Origin: Dipteris shenzhenensis
Lineage: Eukaryota; Polypodiophyta; Polypodiopsida; Gleicheniales
DNA: 64,000 bases
Assembly (NCBI GenBank): GCA_047967505.1
Contig: CM106538.1
Strand: one strand, 5' to 3'
Shown: piece by piece, positions 43,253 to 54,618 of the stretch
Numbering within the stretch: the stretch's first letter is position 1
How the letters are laid out: each line of letters begins with the position of its first letter
Translations under genes and position numbers: made by a program
Notes under the pieces: generated by a model
Databases searched by the model: none
Seen by the model: the letters and a program-made list of their open reading frames with translations, nothing else
What the model was told of the DNA's origin: nothing

Positions 43253-44280
43253 ATGGCATCTGATTCTCTTTCACAGATTGTCACTGAAAAGCTTGACAAG
43301 AACAACTTCCAGGCATGGAAGTTTAGAATGACGAATTTCTTAATGGGAAAAGGCTATTGGGAGTTCATTACAGGAAATGAAGAAGAACCTGTTCTTCCTA
43401 ATGTTCCCAATCAACAGGAAATGCAGGCATTCAAAGGATGGAATGAGAGAGCTAGGAAAGTTATGTACTGGCTGTCTATCAGTATTTCGGACTCCATGAT
43501 TATGCATATTCAGGATGCAAGTACGCCAAAGGAGGCATGGGATACTTTGGCAAAAATGTAACAGCACAAATACGCAAGCCAGGAAAATGCAGCTCAAGCA
43601 GGAGCTGCACAATGTGCAGAGAGAAAATATGAGCATCAATGACTACCACATGAAGGTGAAGAAAATTGCGGATGCACTTGCTTCCATTGGGTCACCAGTG
43701 GATGATGACGATTTAGTTTCTGTGACCTTGAATGGTCTAGGAAAGGATTATGCACAGTTCCGGACATCCATTGCCGTCCGTCAAAAATTTCCTAATTTTG
43801 AGGAGTTGATTGCTCTTCTAATTTCTGAAGAGCAGAGAAATGCTGGTGCATCTTCTTCAGCAGGAACTTCAAAAGAAATTGTCTTCTACTCAAATGCTGG
43901 CAGAGGATGCTGGCAGAGGTAGAGGCAGAGGTAGAGGAGGCCGATCTGCAGGCCATGGTAGAAATCAGAATATGCAGCAAATGCAAGAAAACCAGTCCTA
44001 TGCAGGAGGACGTGGTAACTCTAGAGGCAGGGGGAGCCAAAGAGGTCGTGGTGGATGGCAGAGAGGCCAAAATGCAAACAGCAATGTTGAATGCTACTAC
44101 TGTGGTAAAATGGGGCATATGGCTAAAGACTACTACAAAAAGCAAAATGACATTATGAATGGAAAATTGCAGCAAGGCAATTATGCATCCTCTAGTAGAC
44201 AGGGTGATGACAGAAATGAGCATTTGTTTATGGTGCAGCATATGACAAATTCTGTGACAAGTGCAGAAGAAAGCAATGAT
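43253..44280 (+). pseudogene. Copia-4 gag
   Basis: The ATG at 43253 (MASDSLSQIVTEKL) starts gag, with FQAWKFRMTNFL and TPKEAWDTL. A one-base insertion near 43560 and a second frameshift near 43900 put the gene in three frames. An RGRGRG linker precedes the knuckle CYYCGKMGHMAKDYY, in which Tyr replaces the last Cys. Gag would build the particle and bind RNA. Confidence 0.85.
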
Positions 44281-47200
44281 GTGTGGTATGTTGACTCAGG
44301 TGCATCAAACCACATGACAGGTCATGCTGAATGGATGCAGGATGCAAGGAAAATGGAAAAACCAGGATTTGTGGAGACTGGTGATGATACTGCACATCCT
44401 ATTGTGCAGATTGGCGAAATTCCCTTGTCTATGCAGGATGGGAAAAAGAAATACTTGTCTGATGTATTTCATGTCCCGAACATCACCAAGAACCTGGTTT
44501 CTGTTGGTCAGATGGTTGAGCAGGGCTTGCAGGTCAGATTTAATCCTCATGGATGCTTTGTTGAGGATATGAAAAATAATGGTCGCTTGATAGCAAAAGG
44601 AAAGAAGAAGGGCAGGATGTTTACGTTGGATGCGGACATGCCTGAATTGAGTGCAGCAATGTTTGCACATGGGACCGGTGTAGTTGCAGATATTGATATC
44701 TGGCACAAACGCATTGGTCATGTTAATATACAACGACTTAAATCAATGCAAGCCCAAAATATTGTTGCAGGATTGCCTAAATTCAAGGTTGCAGAAATGC
44801 ACAAGGTTTGTGAAGCCTGTCAATTTGGGAAATAGGCAAGGAAACCTTTTCCTAGGCATGTTCAAGAGAGTAAAAAGCCATTGGAATTAATCCACTCTGA
44901 TGTGTGGACTACTAAAGCTGCATCTATTGGTGGCTGTCACTATTTTGTCACATTTATTGATGACTTCAGCAGAAAACTTTGGGTGTATTTTATGAAAAAG
45001 AAAAGTGAAGTGTTTCGGCACTTCAAAGCTTTCAAAGCTATGGTTGAAAAAGAAATAGGCCTGCAAATAAAATGCCTAAGGTTAGATGGAGGGGGAGAGT
45101 ACCTCTCAAATGAGTTTGCAAGGTTCTTGCAGGAGCATGGTATAAAGCAGCAATATTCATGCAGTCATACCCCACAGCAAAATGGAATTGCAGAAATGAA
45201 AAACAGGCGTATTGGAGAGGTATCTCGGGCTATGCTAAATGAAAAAGATCTACCAGATTATTATTGGGCTGAAGCAGTTGCTACAGCAGTTCATATAATG
45301 AACAGGACTCCCACTGCAGCAATACATGGCATGACGCCAGAGGAGATGTATACTGGTAGAAAACCAGATATTTCTCATTTGAAAATTTTTGGTTGCATTG
45401 CCTATGTCCATGTGCCAGATGAGTTGAGGTCCAAGTTGGATCCAAAAGCTGAGAAGTGCGTCTTTATTGGTTATTCTCTGCAGCAGAAAGGGTATAGATG
45501 CTATAACCCCTCTACTCGTAAGTTTACAGTGAGCAGAGATGTTGTTTTTGATGAGATGAGCAGCTGGTATAAACCAGTAAATGTGATGATTGATGTAGAT
45601 GCACAAAATGGTAATGCTGCACAGAATTCACAGCAGCAATCACAAAATATCAGTGGACCTACAGTGTCCTCTAGTAGTGGTTCACATACCTCGCCATGGA
45701 CAGGTAGATTGAGATCAGGAGAATCTCCTCAAAGCAATGCAGATAGTGGTACGCAGGTATCATGAAAAGGAAAAGAGAAGGTAGATCAGCCCATGTTTGA
45801 TGTGAATGCAGGTCACTCTTATGTGGATAGTGAATCCAGTGGCTCAGAGCAGAGCATTGATGATGAGTTGGGTATTCCTTCTGTTGTTACACCTGGAGTA
45901 AGGAAGACCAGGGATGTTTTGAGAGCATCTGGAAGTGAGCCTATTTTGCGCAGGTCTACCAGGGTTAGGTATCCTGTGGATACGCTGAAATATGATGGAT
46001 TTACAACCATTCACTATGCCTATATGGTCAAAGTGATACAGGAACCAAAACCCACTTCTTTTGAGCAAGCCGTGGGAAATGAAAAATGGGAGAAAGCCAT
46101 GGATTAAGAAATGGATGCCTTGGATGCAAATGCTACATGGGAATTGGTGCCTTTGCCTAAAGACAAGAATGCAATTGGCTGTAAGTGGGTTTATAAGATC
46201 AAGCACAATGCAGATGGTTCTGTGAATAGATACAAAGCAAGATTAGTTGTCAAGGGGTATGCACAGACATATGGCATTGATTATGAAGAAACTTTCAGCC
46301 CGGTTGCAAGGATGGCAACCGTAAGAGCAACCATTGCTATGGCTGCATCAAAGGGATGGTCTTTACATCAGATCGATGTAAAGAATGCCTTCTTGCATGG
46401 TGATTTGCAAGAAGAGGTCTTTATGGAGCAGCCAGCAGGTTATGTTCATGCTATTCATCCTGAGTTTGTTTGCAGGTTGAAGAAAGCCTTGTATGGCTTG
46501 AAGCAAGCACCTAGAGCATGGTCTGACAAGATAGGACAGTATCTTGTCACTATTGGCTTTCAGATTTCCAAGGCAGATTTCTCACTCTATGTGAGAAAAA
46601 CAGAGAAAGGGATTATGCTGCTTGTCATTTATGTTGATGATTTGATCATCACAGGTTATAGTGATGAAGATATCCTTCATGTGAAAATGCTTTTGAGGCA
46701 GAAGTTTGAGATGAAGGATTTGGGAGAGCTGCGTTATTTCTTGGGCATTGAGGTGATTAGATCACCAAGTGGGATACAGCTCTTGCAGAGGCAATATGGA
46801 CTGGACATGCTGTCCAAATATGGGATGACAGGCTGTAAGCCTATTTCAGTTCCTTTGGAGCAGAATGTGAAGCTGAGCGTAGATGCAGGTGAGCTTCTGG
46901 AAGACCCTACTATGTACAGACGCATAGTAGGAAGTTTAATTTACATGACTATTACCAGGCCAGATTTGAGCTATGCTGTTGGGTTGGTAAGTCAGTTTAT
47001 GCAGGCTCCAAGGAAACTGCATTTGGATGCAGCTAGACGCATACTCAGGTATGTGAAGTCCACATTGCAGTATGGACTATTTTATGAGGCTGGGGTTCAG
47101 ATACAGTTGCATGGATACACTGATGCTGATTGGGCTGGTAGTATTTCTGATAGACGATCTACCAGTGGGTATGTGTTCTCTTTTGGGAGTGCTGCAGTCA

Positions 47201-47631
47201 CTTGGAGCAGCAAGAAACAGCCTACAGTTGCCTTGTCGAGCACAGAGGCTGAGTACAGGGGTGCAGCAATGGCTGCATGTGAGGTAGCTTGGTTGCATAA
47301 GCTACTCTATGATATGCATCAGTCTACAGATGGGCCAGTTGTCATTTATTGTGACAACATGAGCAGTATACACTTGGCAAAGAACCCAGTCTTTCATGCT
47401 AGAACAAAGCACATTGAGGTGCATTATCACTATGTGCGGGAGAAAGTGTTACTAGGTCTTATTGATCTAGTTTATGTCAGCACAGAGGATCAGGTAGCTG
47501 ACATCTTCACAAAAGCATTGGGCGCAGAGAAGCTGCGCAAGTTCAGAGACATGCTTGGTGTGCAGGAATTGGGATTGAGCTCGAGGGGGAGTGTTGAGAT
47601 ATCGAGCTCCACTCGCGATATGCCAGGGTGA
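44281..47631 (+). pseudogene. Copia-4 pol: protease, integrase, RT, RNase H
   Basis: A single frame interrupted only by stops at 44833-44835 (TAG), 45763-45765 (TGA) and 46105-46107 (TAA). Protease: WYVDSGASNHM. Integrase: HKRIGHVN with CEACQFGK, then FIDDFSRK, RLDGGGEY and NGIAEMKNRR (DDE residues kept). RT: DVKNAFLHGDL and YVDD at 46630-46641. RNase H: TDADWAGS, STEAEYRGAA, CDNMSSIHLAKNPVFH. The frame runs 40 bp into the 3' LTR, and the purine tract encodes part of its tail. Three point mutations are the main lesions. Confidence 0.9.
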
Positions 47632-47944
47632 CCGTTGTGCATTTATGTCACCGACTTGTTAGCTACAGATGCGGTTGGTACACCGCCCACGAATAATAGC
47701 TGGATGACAGCTATCCTTATCTACACTAGTTCGTGGCTCAGTTAGTATGCCACCTTAGTTAGTTGAGTTTGGTTTGAGACCCACATATAGGGTTCTTCTA
47801 TTTTCTTTGTACTTGAGTTCTTTTGGCTTTCACAACTAAAAAGAGGAAAACTATTTTCAGCCTCCACCTTTGTGTGTATTCCCCCATTGTGATTGTGAGA
47901 AAGCCTCAAGTGAGACTCCTTCCCTCTCTCCCACTATCTTCACA
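47592..47944 (+). repeat. Copia-4 3' LTR
   Basis: Same 353 bp as the 5' LTR with about four substitutions. Followed by TCAGG. Confidence 0.93.
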
Positions 47945-48469
47945 TCAGGGTTGCTGTAGCCAGTGATGAAATGGGCTTCACGGGATTGCTCTTATATAGC
48001 CACCAATCATAGTCGGTTAGGCTTAATTGGGTGGCCGACCCAGTCTGCCCAAAACAGTCGACTGGGGGTCGGTCCCAAAATAGGCCACCGACCATACGAT
48101 AGAACCGGTGCACAAAACAGAGCAACTAACCTATGGTCTCCGTTCAGCCCACAACCATCCGGGATCATCTGAGGCTCCAAACGGACCTCGCAACCTGAGA
48201 GTGGGCTACCCCGGGAAATGCTCCGTCTACCCCCAGTGCAGTCAATCAAGGGATGCCTTCCCGCACTTGCATGTAGCCTAGTTGGCGGTGTGCCAACTCT
48301 ATCTGAAGCCGTCCAGCCATCAAGCCACACATGGCCCCCATCTGGTGTCCAAACCAGGACCTACCGAATAACCGAGCTACTCAAACACCTTCTCCTCATA
48401 TGGGGGGGCTTACAAGTAGAGTTAGCTAGTTCCCGCGTAGTTACACGAGTGAAGCATTGATATCTAACA
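47945..48469 (-). repeat. Copia-2 5' LTR, right part
   Basis: Continues the LTR from 42357 after copia-4. It matches 38998-39524 closely and ends ATATCTAACA. Confidence 0.85.
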
Positions 48470-48474
48470 ATAGT

Positions 48475-49030
48475 ATCCTATTAGATGATATGACCAATAT
48501 TGGTGTGTCACCATCGGAATCCCTTTTACCCCTTTATTGTAAGCTTTGTGTATTGACTTGTCCTTGCCTTTTCCATCATGTAAGAAATAGTGGGTAAGTA
48601 GTACAGTGAGTTAATGGGGTCTACATGAAACATGGAACCATACTTGGTGAAAGCCCATGTCATGACTAGATTCATGGCATCCCTTCAAAAGCTCTCAAGG
48701 TTGAATATGCTCATATTCCAAGTCACATGTTAATTCAAGATTCAAAGAACGAAGGATTCGGAGAGGCAAGTATTTCACCCAATTTATTAGCACCAATGAG
48801 AAGGACAATAAGTTGTGATAAGAATATCTTTTTGCTCAACAATACATGAACTAAGACATAGTGAGAGGACTGAAGAGTTGGAGTTCTTTCACAATTACAA
48901 AACTAGCACATGTTTATACATGCATGAATTTGAGCCTCTACCTTTGTTAGAAAATGTGAGAGCATTGAATTGTCAAGAGTACATGACTTCAATGGAAAAA
49001 TGAGCACGAAGCATCAACCTTCATATGGGA
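48475..49030. other. Unassigned sequence right of copia-2
   Basis: No conserved motif is recognised. It may be decayed retroelement or the continuation of the region into which copia-2 inserted. Confidence 0.3.
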
Positions 49031-49330
49031 TTTTGTGATGCAAATTAGGGTGGAGGTTAAGAGGCAAAGTCGACATTTGGTTTTAAATTCTTTCTCAATC
49101 AACATTGCATACCAAGGTTAAGCAAGAATTGCTTTGTCGATGATACTGCTTTATCAATACGTGCTTGTGAAACAATATGGCTCTGAAGGCTTCTAGGTAA
49201 AAACTGCTCTGTCCAATTGCTAGATCTTCTATGATAACTTGAGTGTGATTGCTTTAGCAAAGAATCCAAAAGATCATGGGGAGGTGAAGCATGTTAATAT
49301 TCCCTATCATTTCATTCAATATCAAACATG
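49030..49330 (+). pseudogene. Ancient copia RNase H relic
   Basis: Spread over shifted plus-strand frames are GFCDAN, KSTFGF, ETIWL and DNLSVIALAKNPKDHGEVKH followed by IPYHFIQ, which match the order of copia RNase H motifs. Stops and indels are frequent, so it is much older than the neighbouring elements. No LTR was found. Confidence 0.5.
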
Positions 49331-49491
49331 ACAATATCCATTGCTTTTAATTGAAATTTGCAAAGTCGATAACAACCTTGTGTACCATAGGCAAGGAACC
49401 TTCCAAGTAAAGGGAAAATGTCACAATAGGAATGTCCGAATTGTAGAAATGGTGATTCCATGTTATTGTAAGTAGTTTATATAGGTGGTGT

Positions 49492-49902
49492 GTGAAAAAC
49501 ATGGATAAGGGGATCAACCCCATGCAAATTGTACATGATGTTATAGTTTTGGAAAAATATGTGCAATGTGAGATTACCACCTCCTCACCATCATCCCTCC
49601 TCATGGCGTTAACAACAAGGACCTTCCTACAAACTTGCAGGTTTCATATTCTACAAGCCTACATACACCATCGCCAATGTTCTATTTCTACAAGCCCTCT
49701 AGATTTTGGAGGCTTGGAGAATGGGGTTTTGGACTCAAAGAACGTCCAAACTTGGCAAACTAAGAAGGTGGAATGCATCCAACCAAATTTTGAAGGGAAA
49801 CTCCATGGTGGGTTGGGGAGGCTGAGCTTGAACTCTCGTCCACAAGCTATGTGTCTTGTCATCATATTGAGATCTCTTGTCCAGATGCAAAGAATTGCTT
49901 GA
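49492..49902 (+). other. 136-codon open frame, no recognised product
   Basis: It starts with an ATG at 49492 and shows no domain, signal peptide or membrane segment that I can identify. It lies just beyond the copia relic and may be a chance frame in decayed sequence. Confidence 0.15.
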
Positions 49903-50986
49903 GAACCACGTGGATGCTAGTATCGAAAGATTTTGCATGTACTAAAGTGTAATGGAGCAACCCAACTATTCAAGGTAGGTCAAACTCCCTCAACAAACAA
50001 ATAACGACTGGTGCTGCTCTAGGGGGTGGGTGGAACAAACAATTTCAAGGAAAACAAGCGTTGGCTTCTCCATAGGCCTAGCCAAAAGAATGGACATGTG
50101 TAAGTCTAAAAGTCTACATTGACTCTAGAGAATTAAGCAAGGAAAAAACAAACACTAACTCTTGCCTTTGCAAAGACAACAAGATACATTTGTGAGATTT
50201 CTTTTAAAAAGCAAGCCTAGGTTATCGGGATAGTACACGACCTAGAAACTACAAAAAATTGGGTTTTAAGACTTGCCAATTTGATCTAGTATTTTGCACT
50301 CCACAATCCTCAAACACACCAAAAGAGAATATCCCCAGACATGTGGCAACTACAATGCAAACCACATTGAATTTCTTCGATACTCTTTTCTTGATCAAAG
50401 CCCTTACAAAATGTAAATGAGATGGATGCTGGTACTTTTCCAACAACTTCCTAGCACTTTTCTGGCTGTTGAGGTAAGACACTGATGGCAACGGGCTGCA
50501 CAGAACACTTGGCAATTGGAGGTTTAGTCTGCTCTAGCTGGCTGTCTGTGGATTAGGTGTAGCAAATGGGAAATTTTACATGTTGTCATTGTCTGAAGCC
50601 GTGTTCCCTCTATTAGTTGGTTGTGTTTTCTGGCTGCTGGTGAGTGGTGTGTCAACGTGTGTGTAGCATTAAAATGCATCTGCAATCGACACAGATTGGA
50701 TGCCTAGGATTAAATTCCAACTTACAATTACAAAGACGAGATCTACAATATTGGGAATTAATTGCTCCATATTTAGCATAATGTCTAAACCAATGTGAAT
50801 CATTCTGGTGATTGATATCCTTGTCATTTATCATGGATGTCAACCTAGAAACCAAAGAAGAAGGTCCTAAATTTTTTTAACAGCATGAAGTTATAAACAT
50901 CCAAATAGTAAATTCCATTGACTCTGTATATAACTAGGATGCACATTCCTCAAAAGGAGATTGACTATTAAAGCAAAAAACATAGA
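49903..50986. other. Non-coding stretch, nothing recognised
   Basis: AT-rich and without long ORFs or clear repeats. Confidence 0.4.
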
Positions 50987-50999
50987 ATGACAAAAGGAG

Positions 51000-51143
51000 C
51001 AAAGGATGACAATCCCAAGCAGGTAAATTCTAACAAAGGCTTTGCGTCCATGATCGGTGTGGCGAAAGGAACAAAGGATGACATTCCAAAGCAGGGAACT
51101 TCTAACAAAGGCTTTGCGTCCATGATCAGTGCGGTTCCAAAAT
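51000..51143 (+). repeat. Two tandem 72-bp units
   Basis: Units at 51000 and 51072 share CAAAGGATGACA and AACAAAGGCTTTGCGTCCAT. The period is a multiple of three, so a small frame (50987-51214) encodes a repeated 24-residue peptide containing SNKGFASMI. Confidence 0.8.
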
Positions 51144-51700
51144 CACTGGCATTGCTTCTAAAAATCAAAGTCAGATCAAATACAATTTGCTTTTCTCTGG
51201 TTCTTGTTCTTTGAAGCCGGCTTTGGCAGTTGCAATGACAAACGTAGACATTGGAAAACAGTTGCACTAACAAATCTGAATAAAAGCTGCCATAAAAGAA
51301 GGGGAAAAGGTGTAAAAGTAAGCTTCACAAAATCACTGGCATTGCTTCTAAAAATCAAAGTCAGATCAAATACAATTTGCTTTTCTCTGGTTCTTGTTCT
51401 TTGAAGCCGGCTTTGGCAGTTGCAATGACAAACGTAGACATTGGAAAACAGTTGCACTAACAAATCTGAATAAAAGCTGCCATAAAAGAAGGGGAAAAGG
51501 TGTAAAAGTAAGCTTCACAAATCACTGGCATTTCTTCTAAAAATCAAAGTCAGAGCAAATACAATTTGCTTTTCTCTGATTCTTGTTCTTTGAAGCTAAC
51601 ATTGGCAGTTGCAATAACAAACATAGACATTGGAATAACAATTGCACTAAGAAATCTGAATGAAAACTGCCATAAAAGAAGGGAAAAAGGTGTAGCAAGC
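51141..51700. repeat. Three tandem units of about 190 bp
   Basis: Units start with AATCACTGGCATT at 51141, 51331 and 51520. The first two appear identical or nearly so; the third has clear substitutions and lacks a few bases. The array lies downstream of the receptor gene on its strand. Confidence 0.9.
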
Positions 51701-52407
51701 TATACGTTATAAAAATACATGTGGTATATGGGCTGCAGAGCCAATAGCACTATGCTTGTTGACCTCATTGTTCTTATATTAACTGCATGAATCAGCTCAG
51801 ATACAAGCCATATCTCTTTCAAATCTATTATCACAACCAACCACATTTAGGCATAGCTCATGTCTGATACAGAAGACAACTTCTCCAGTACGATTGACCA
51901 CAAGAATTATGGATCCTGACGTTCCTGTAAATTGCTTCCATTAAGTCAATAAATGCTGTGTAAAAGGATGCTGATACTTATAATTAGATAGTATCTTTAA
52001 CCATAAATATGAGCTCTCTGTTACCAATCTGCACAAAGAGCTGTTCCAATTGAGCCCACATTGCCTGGTTTTCGCTCAACACAAGTTGCTAGGCACACCT
52101 CACAATGACTTCTCCTGACCATATGGAAGGTAGAAAGTGTAATTTTCTGTCTTGAACGCCACTAGCTACCTTTATGTACCTCTGATGAACTTGTTGCAAT
52201 TAACTAGACCATCCTTTGAGTACACTCTTGCAAAGAAATTTAACGGGGGGAGGACATTATGCTGCTGTGTGTGGGTAGTGCTAGAAAAGGTCCTGTCGTG
52301 CAAGGATACACACATGTTGATGAAAATTCAACAAACAGGGTCACTTCTGCTGTGTATGTGAAGAATGCACATCTTGCTTCCAATATAGTATTTCTTATGC
52401 CCACTTG
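51701..52407 (-). other. Probable 3' flank or 3' UTR of the receptor gene
   Basis: It lies directly after the VSR stop codon on the minus strand. Short open stretches exist but do not join in frame across plausible splice sites. No certain poly(A) signal was assigned. Confidence 0.35.
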
Positions 52408-53364
52408 TTAAAAATCCTCATCCTGATCTTGCAAATGCTGGCGAAGCTGATTCTGGCTATCTAATGGCATGTATTGTGCCATAATAGCCCTGATTTCAGA
52501 GTCCATATATGCCTGAAAAGCCAGTATCAGCCCAGATGTATAAGTAACATTTTAAGCTAATCAAACTGATATTCTTCAATATATAATCATGCAGAAAACA
52601 TCCATACCCGCAGCCTATATTTATACACAAGATAAGCACCAATGCCAGCAGTTGCCAAGCTAATCAAAACTAAGACTGACACAATCCATGCGACTCTCGA
52701 TGCGGCTTCCTTCTTACCTGCCAGGGCTCAACAAAAATAATAGTAAATTCTCAAAGCACTTAAAATCCAAATGGCTTGCAAAATTCGACACTGTGTTCTT
52801 AAAATTCAAAAATTTAAATTTCAATGACATAATTAAAATGAGCTCTATACATCACAATGGGCCTTACTTATACATGCATCGTGATCCTTCATGTAAAGAT
52901 AATTCCCTTGGCATTCACAATCATAGCTGCCCCACGTATTTTTACAACTGCATTGTGGGCATTGGCAAGCCGTTTTTTCTTTGCATTCATCAATGTCTGA
53001 CATGTGAAAGGATAAGATCTCAGAAACAATAGTCGATAAAGCCTTCTAAGACATTCTAGAGAAGACTTTCCCAAAGTTATGTAAAGAGGGTAGTCAGTAA
53101 GGTGGCGCTGCGTAGAAGAAACCACCTTCACATCCATCGAATCCATTGCCCGCAAAGCCTGGTGGACACTCACATCCAGCGTTTGAATCCTGTGATACAC
53201 ATGTCAGCGTACAGTTCCATTTTGCTCAACACAGGAGTCTTTAAACATTAACTTGAATTTTACAGCATTGAAAGCACTCACTAGGCATGCAGAAAAAGTC
53301 TTCCCATCTTTCGTCTCCTGCCAGCATCCTCCATTTTGTATCTTACATCGCCCTTGCCCAGTAG
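52408..53364 (-). CDS. Vacuolar sorting receptor, 3' exons (EGF-like, membrane and tail)
   Basis: Five minus-strand exons with GT-AG borders and matching phases: 53364-53282, 53189-53126, 52996-52868, 52717-52608, 52512-52408. They encode, in order, [20 protein letters not shown] (EGF-like), [11 protein letters not shown], the calcium-type [19 protein letters not shown] then [10 protein letters not shown], a membrane span ([20 protein letters not shown]) and a cytosolic tail with the YMPL sorting signal, ending DQDEDF. VSRs carry soluble cargo from Golgi or TGN to prevacuolar compartments; the tail binds clathrin adaptors. The N-terminal protease-associated and luminal domains are not in the window. 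No stop or frameshift is seen, so it could be functional. Confidence 0.92.
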
Positions 53365-53939
53365 CTGAAAGGGCAAAAGGTACAACATTCAGACAACATT
53401 CTTGTTCATCCCTAACCAAACAATGACACTTGAACCTGCTTCACCACTATCATGGTCTTGTAATTCGAAACCACCAAAAAAAAGGAAAAAGCAAAAGAAT
53501 CTCTTTCCAAAACCACCCAAAGCTGATTGGAACCCAAGAACAATGGGCCAGGTTTTGTTTATTTTCCTATACTGAGTTCAGGATAATTGAAAAAGGGCGT
53601 GTTGGGAGGCTTGGTAGAAAGAGATCTAAACACACAAGAGAAGATCAATCTACAAAATGAACAGTGTTCTCACATTATACAAAGAACTACTACAATATAA
53701 ACCCAAACTCATAGGGTTGGCTCAAAGCCTATTCACAGTACACATAAATTCACATTAGGGTATGCCTTTTTCATAAGATAGTCTTTGATTTGACACCTGT
53801 GCATAAAACGAATTCACCTATTGTCTTCGGAGTGTCCTATGTCCCTTAAGATCTCACAATCTTTTGAGAAGCATTGTCCATCAACCAATGGCCTAGTGGA
53901 AAGAAAATCCGTCATAGCCAAGTAGTCATAGATTAGGTC
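53365..53939 (-). other. Receptor intron sequence upstream of the first visible exon
   Basis: The acceptor CCCTTTCAG precedes the exon start at 53364. No further receptor exon was found up to the copia-3 LTR or anywhere to 64000, so the intron is at least 10.6 kb if the gene is intact. Confidence 0.6.
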
Positions 53940-54051
53940 TGTTAAATTACACGGCGCAATGGAACAGAAACTGAACAAAGAATAGAGAGTACACAGCAAA
54001 CTGAAGATGAACAAAAATTTCCTTCAATACTGATGTAGTACAAACGATGGC
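53940..54051 (-). repeat. Copia-3 3' LTR, left part
   Basis: Distal end of the LTR; it includes the left copy of the L1 target duplication at 54036-54051. The other part is 61226-61765, for a total of about 652 bp. Confidence 0.75.
54036..54051. repeat. Target-site duplication of the L1, left copy
   Basis: TAGTACAAACGATGGC occurs here and at 61210-61225, a perfect 16-bp match flanking the L1. Confidence 0.95.
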
Positions 54052-54618
54052 AGAACGACGCTCCTGCGAGCCCTTCTCCCCCCGCCATAGCCTCTACCTC
54101 CCTACCGTCCTTCCACCTCGCCTTGCGCCCTCGCCCGTCGCAGCGCCTTCGCCTCGCCTTGCGCCCCTCGCCCCTCGCCACCGCCTTGCTCCGCCTAGCC
54201 TCGTCGTCGCCTCTCCCTTCACCTCGCCACGCCCTCGCCTCCGCCCTCGCCTTCGCCTCGCCCTCGCCCTCGCCACGCCCTCGCCTTCGCCTTCGCCTCC
54301 GCTATATACCCGCCGCCTCGCCTCGCCATCGCCTCCTCTTCTTCCGCCTCGCCTCGCCTTCTCCTCCTCCGTCTCACATCGCTCACCACAGCCTCGCCAC
54401 AGCCCGCCCGCCTCGTCCTGCCTCGCCTCGCCTCACCTCCTCCTCCGCCCCGCCTCGCCTCGCCACTACCCCCCGTCGCCTCGCCTCGCCACTGCTTCGC
54501 CGTCGCCTCGCCTCACCATTTCCTCATCCACATCCAGGCTCCATCCCTCGTCTAGCTCCTCTCCCTTTTTGGTGGCAGCCTCTTCCTCATCGGAGTTCTC
54601 GCAGTCTGTCTTGGCGGT
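54052..54618 (+). promoter_or_regulatory. L1 5' UTR, extremely C-rich
   Basis: Low-complexity sequence of CTCGCC and CCGCCTCGCC words, almost free of A. LINE 5' UTRs carry the internal promoter; no motif could be assigned. Overlapping frames through it encode only Ser/Pro/Arg/Leu-rich low-complexity peptides and are not taken as genes. Confidence 0.6.

Larger units (their letters stand above)
42358..47944 (+). mobile_element. Copia-4: complete Ty1/copia element, 5.59 kb, nested in copia-2 LTR
   Basis: Two 353-bp LTRs (42358-42710, 47592-47944) differ at about four positions by eye, all A/G transitions. A perfect TCAGG duplication flanks it (42353-42357, 47945-47949). The primer-binding site TGGTATCAGAGCC is at 42711 and the purine tract TCGAGGGGGAG at 47581-47591. 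All domains are present, but two gag frameshifts and three in-frame stops inactivate it. Its low LTR divergence makes it the second youngest LTR element here. Confidence 0.93.
38896..48469 (-). mobile_element. Copia-2: RT-deleted Ty1/copia element, split by copia-4
   Basis: The left LTR is 38896-39524; the right LTR is 42147-42357 plus 47945-48469. Flanks GTAGT (38891-38895) and ATAGT (48470-48474) look like a target duplication with one change. The primer-binding site next to the right LTR reads TGGTATCAGAGCCTGGAC on the minus strand. The 2.6-kb interior encodes gag, protease, integrase and the RNase H end; the whole RT is missing at about 40120. The left LTR has lost about 105 bp that the right LTR keeps. 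Confidence 0.88.

Noticed and set aside
51780-52140. Two minus-strand exon-like stretches after the receptor stop
   Set aside because: They have open segments and AG/GT borders, but joining them puts the second in a frame with an early stop; no known domain.
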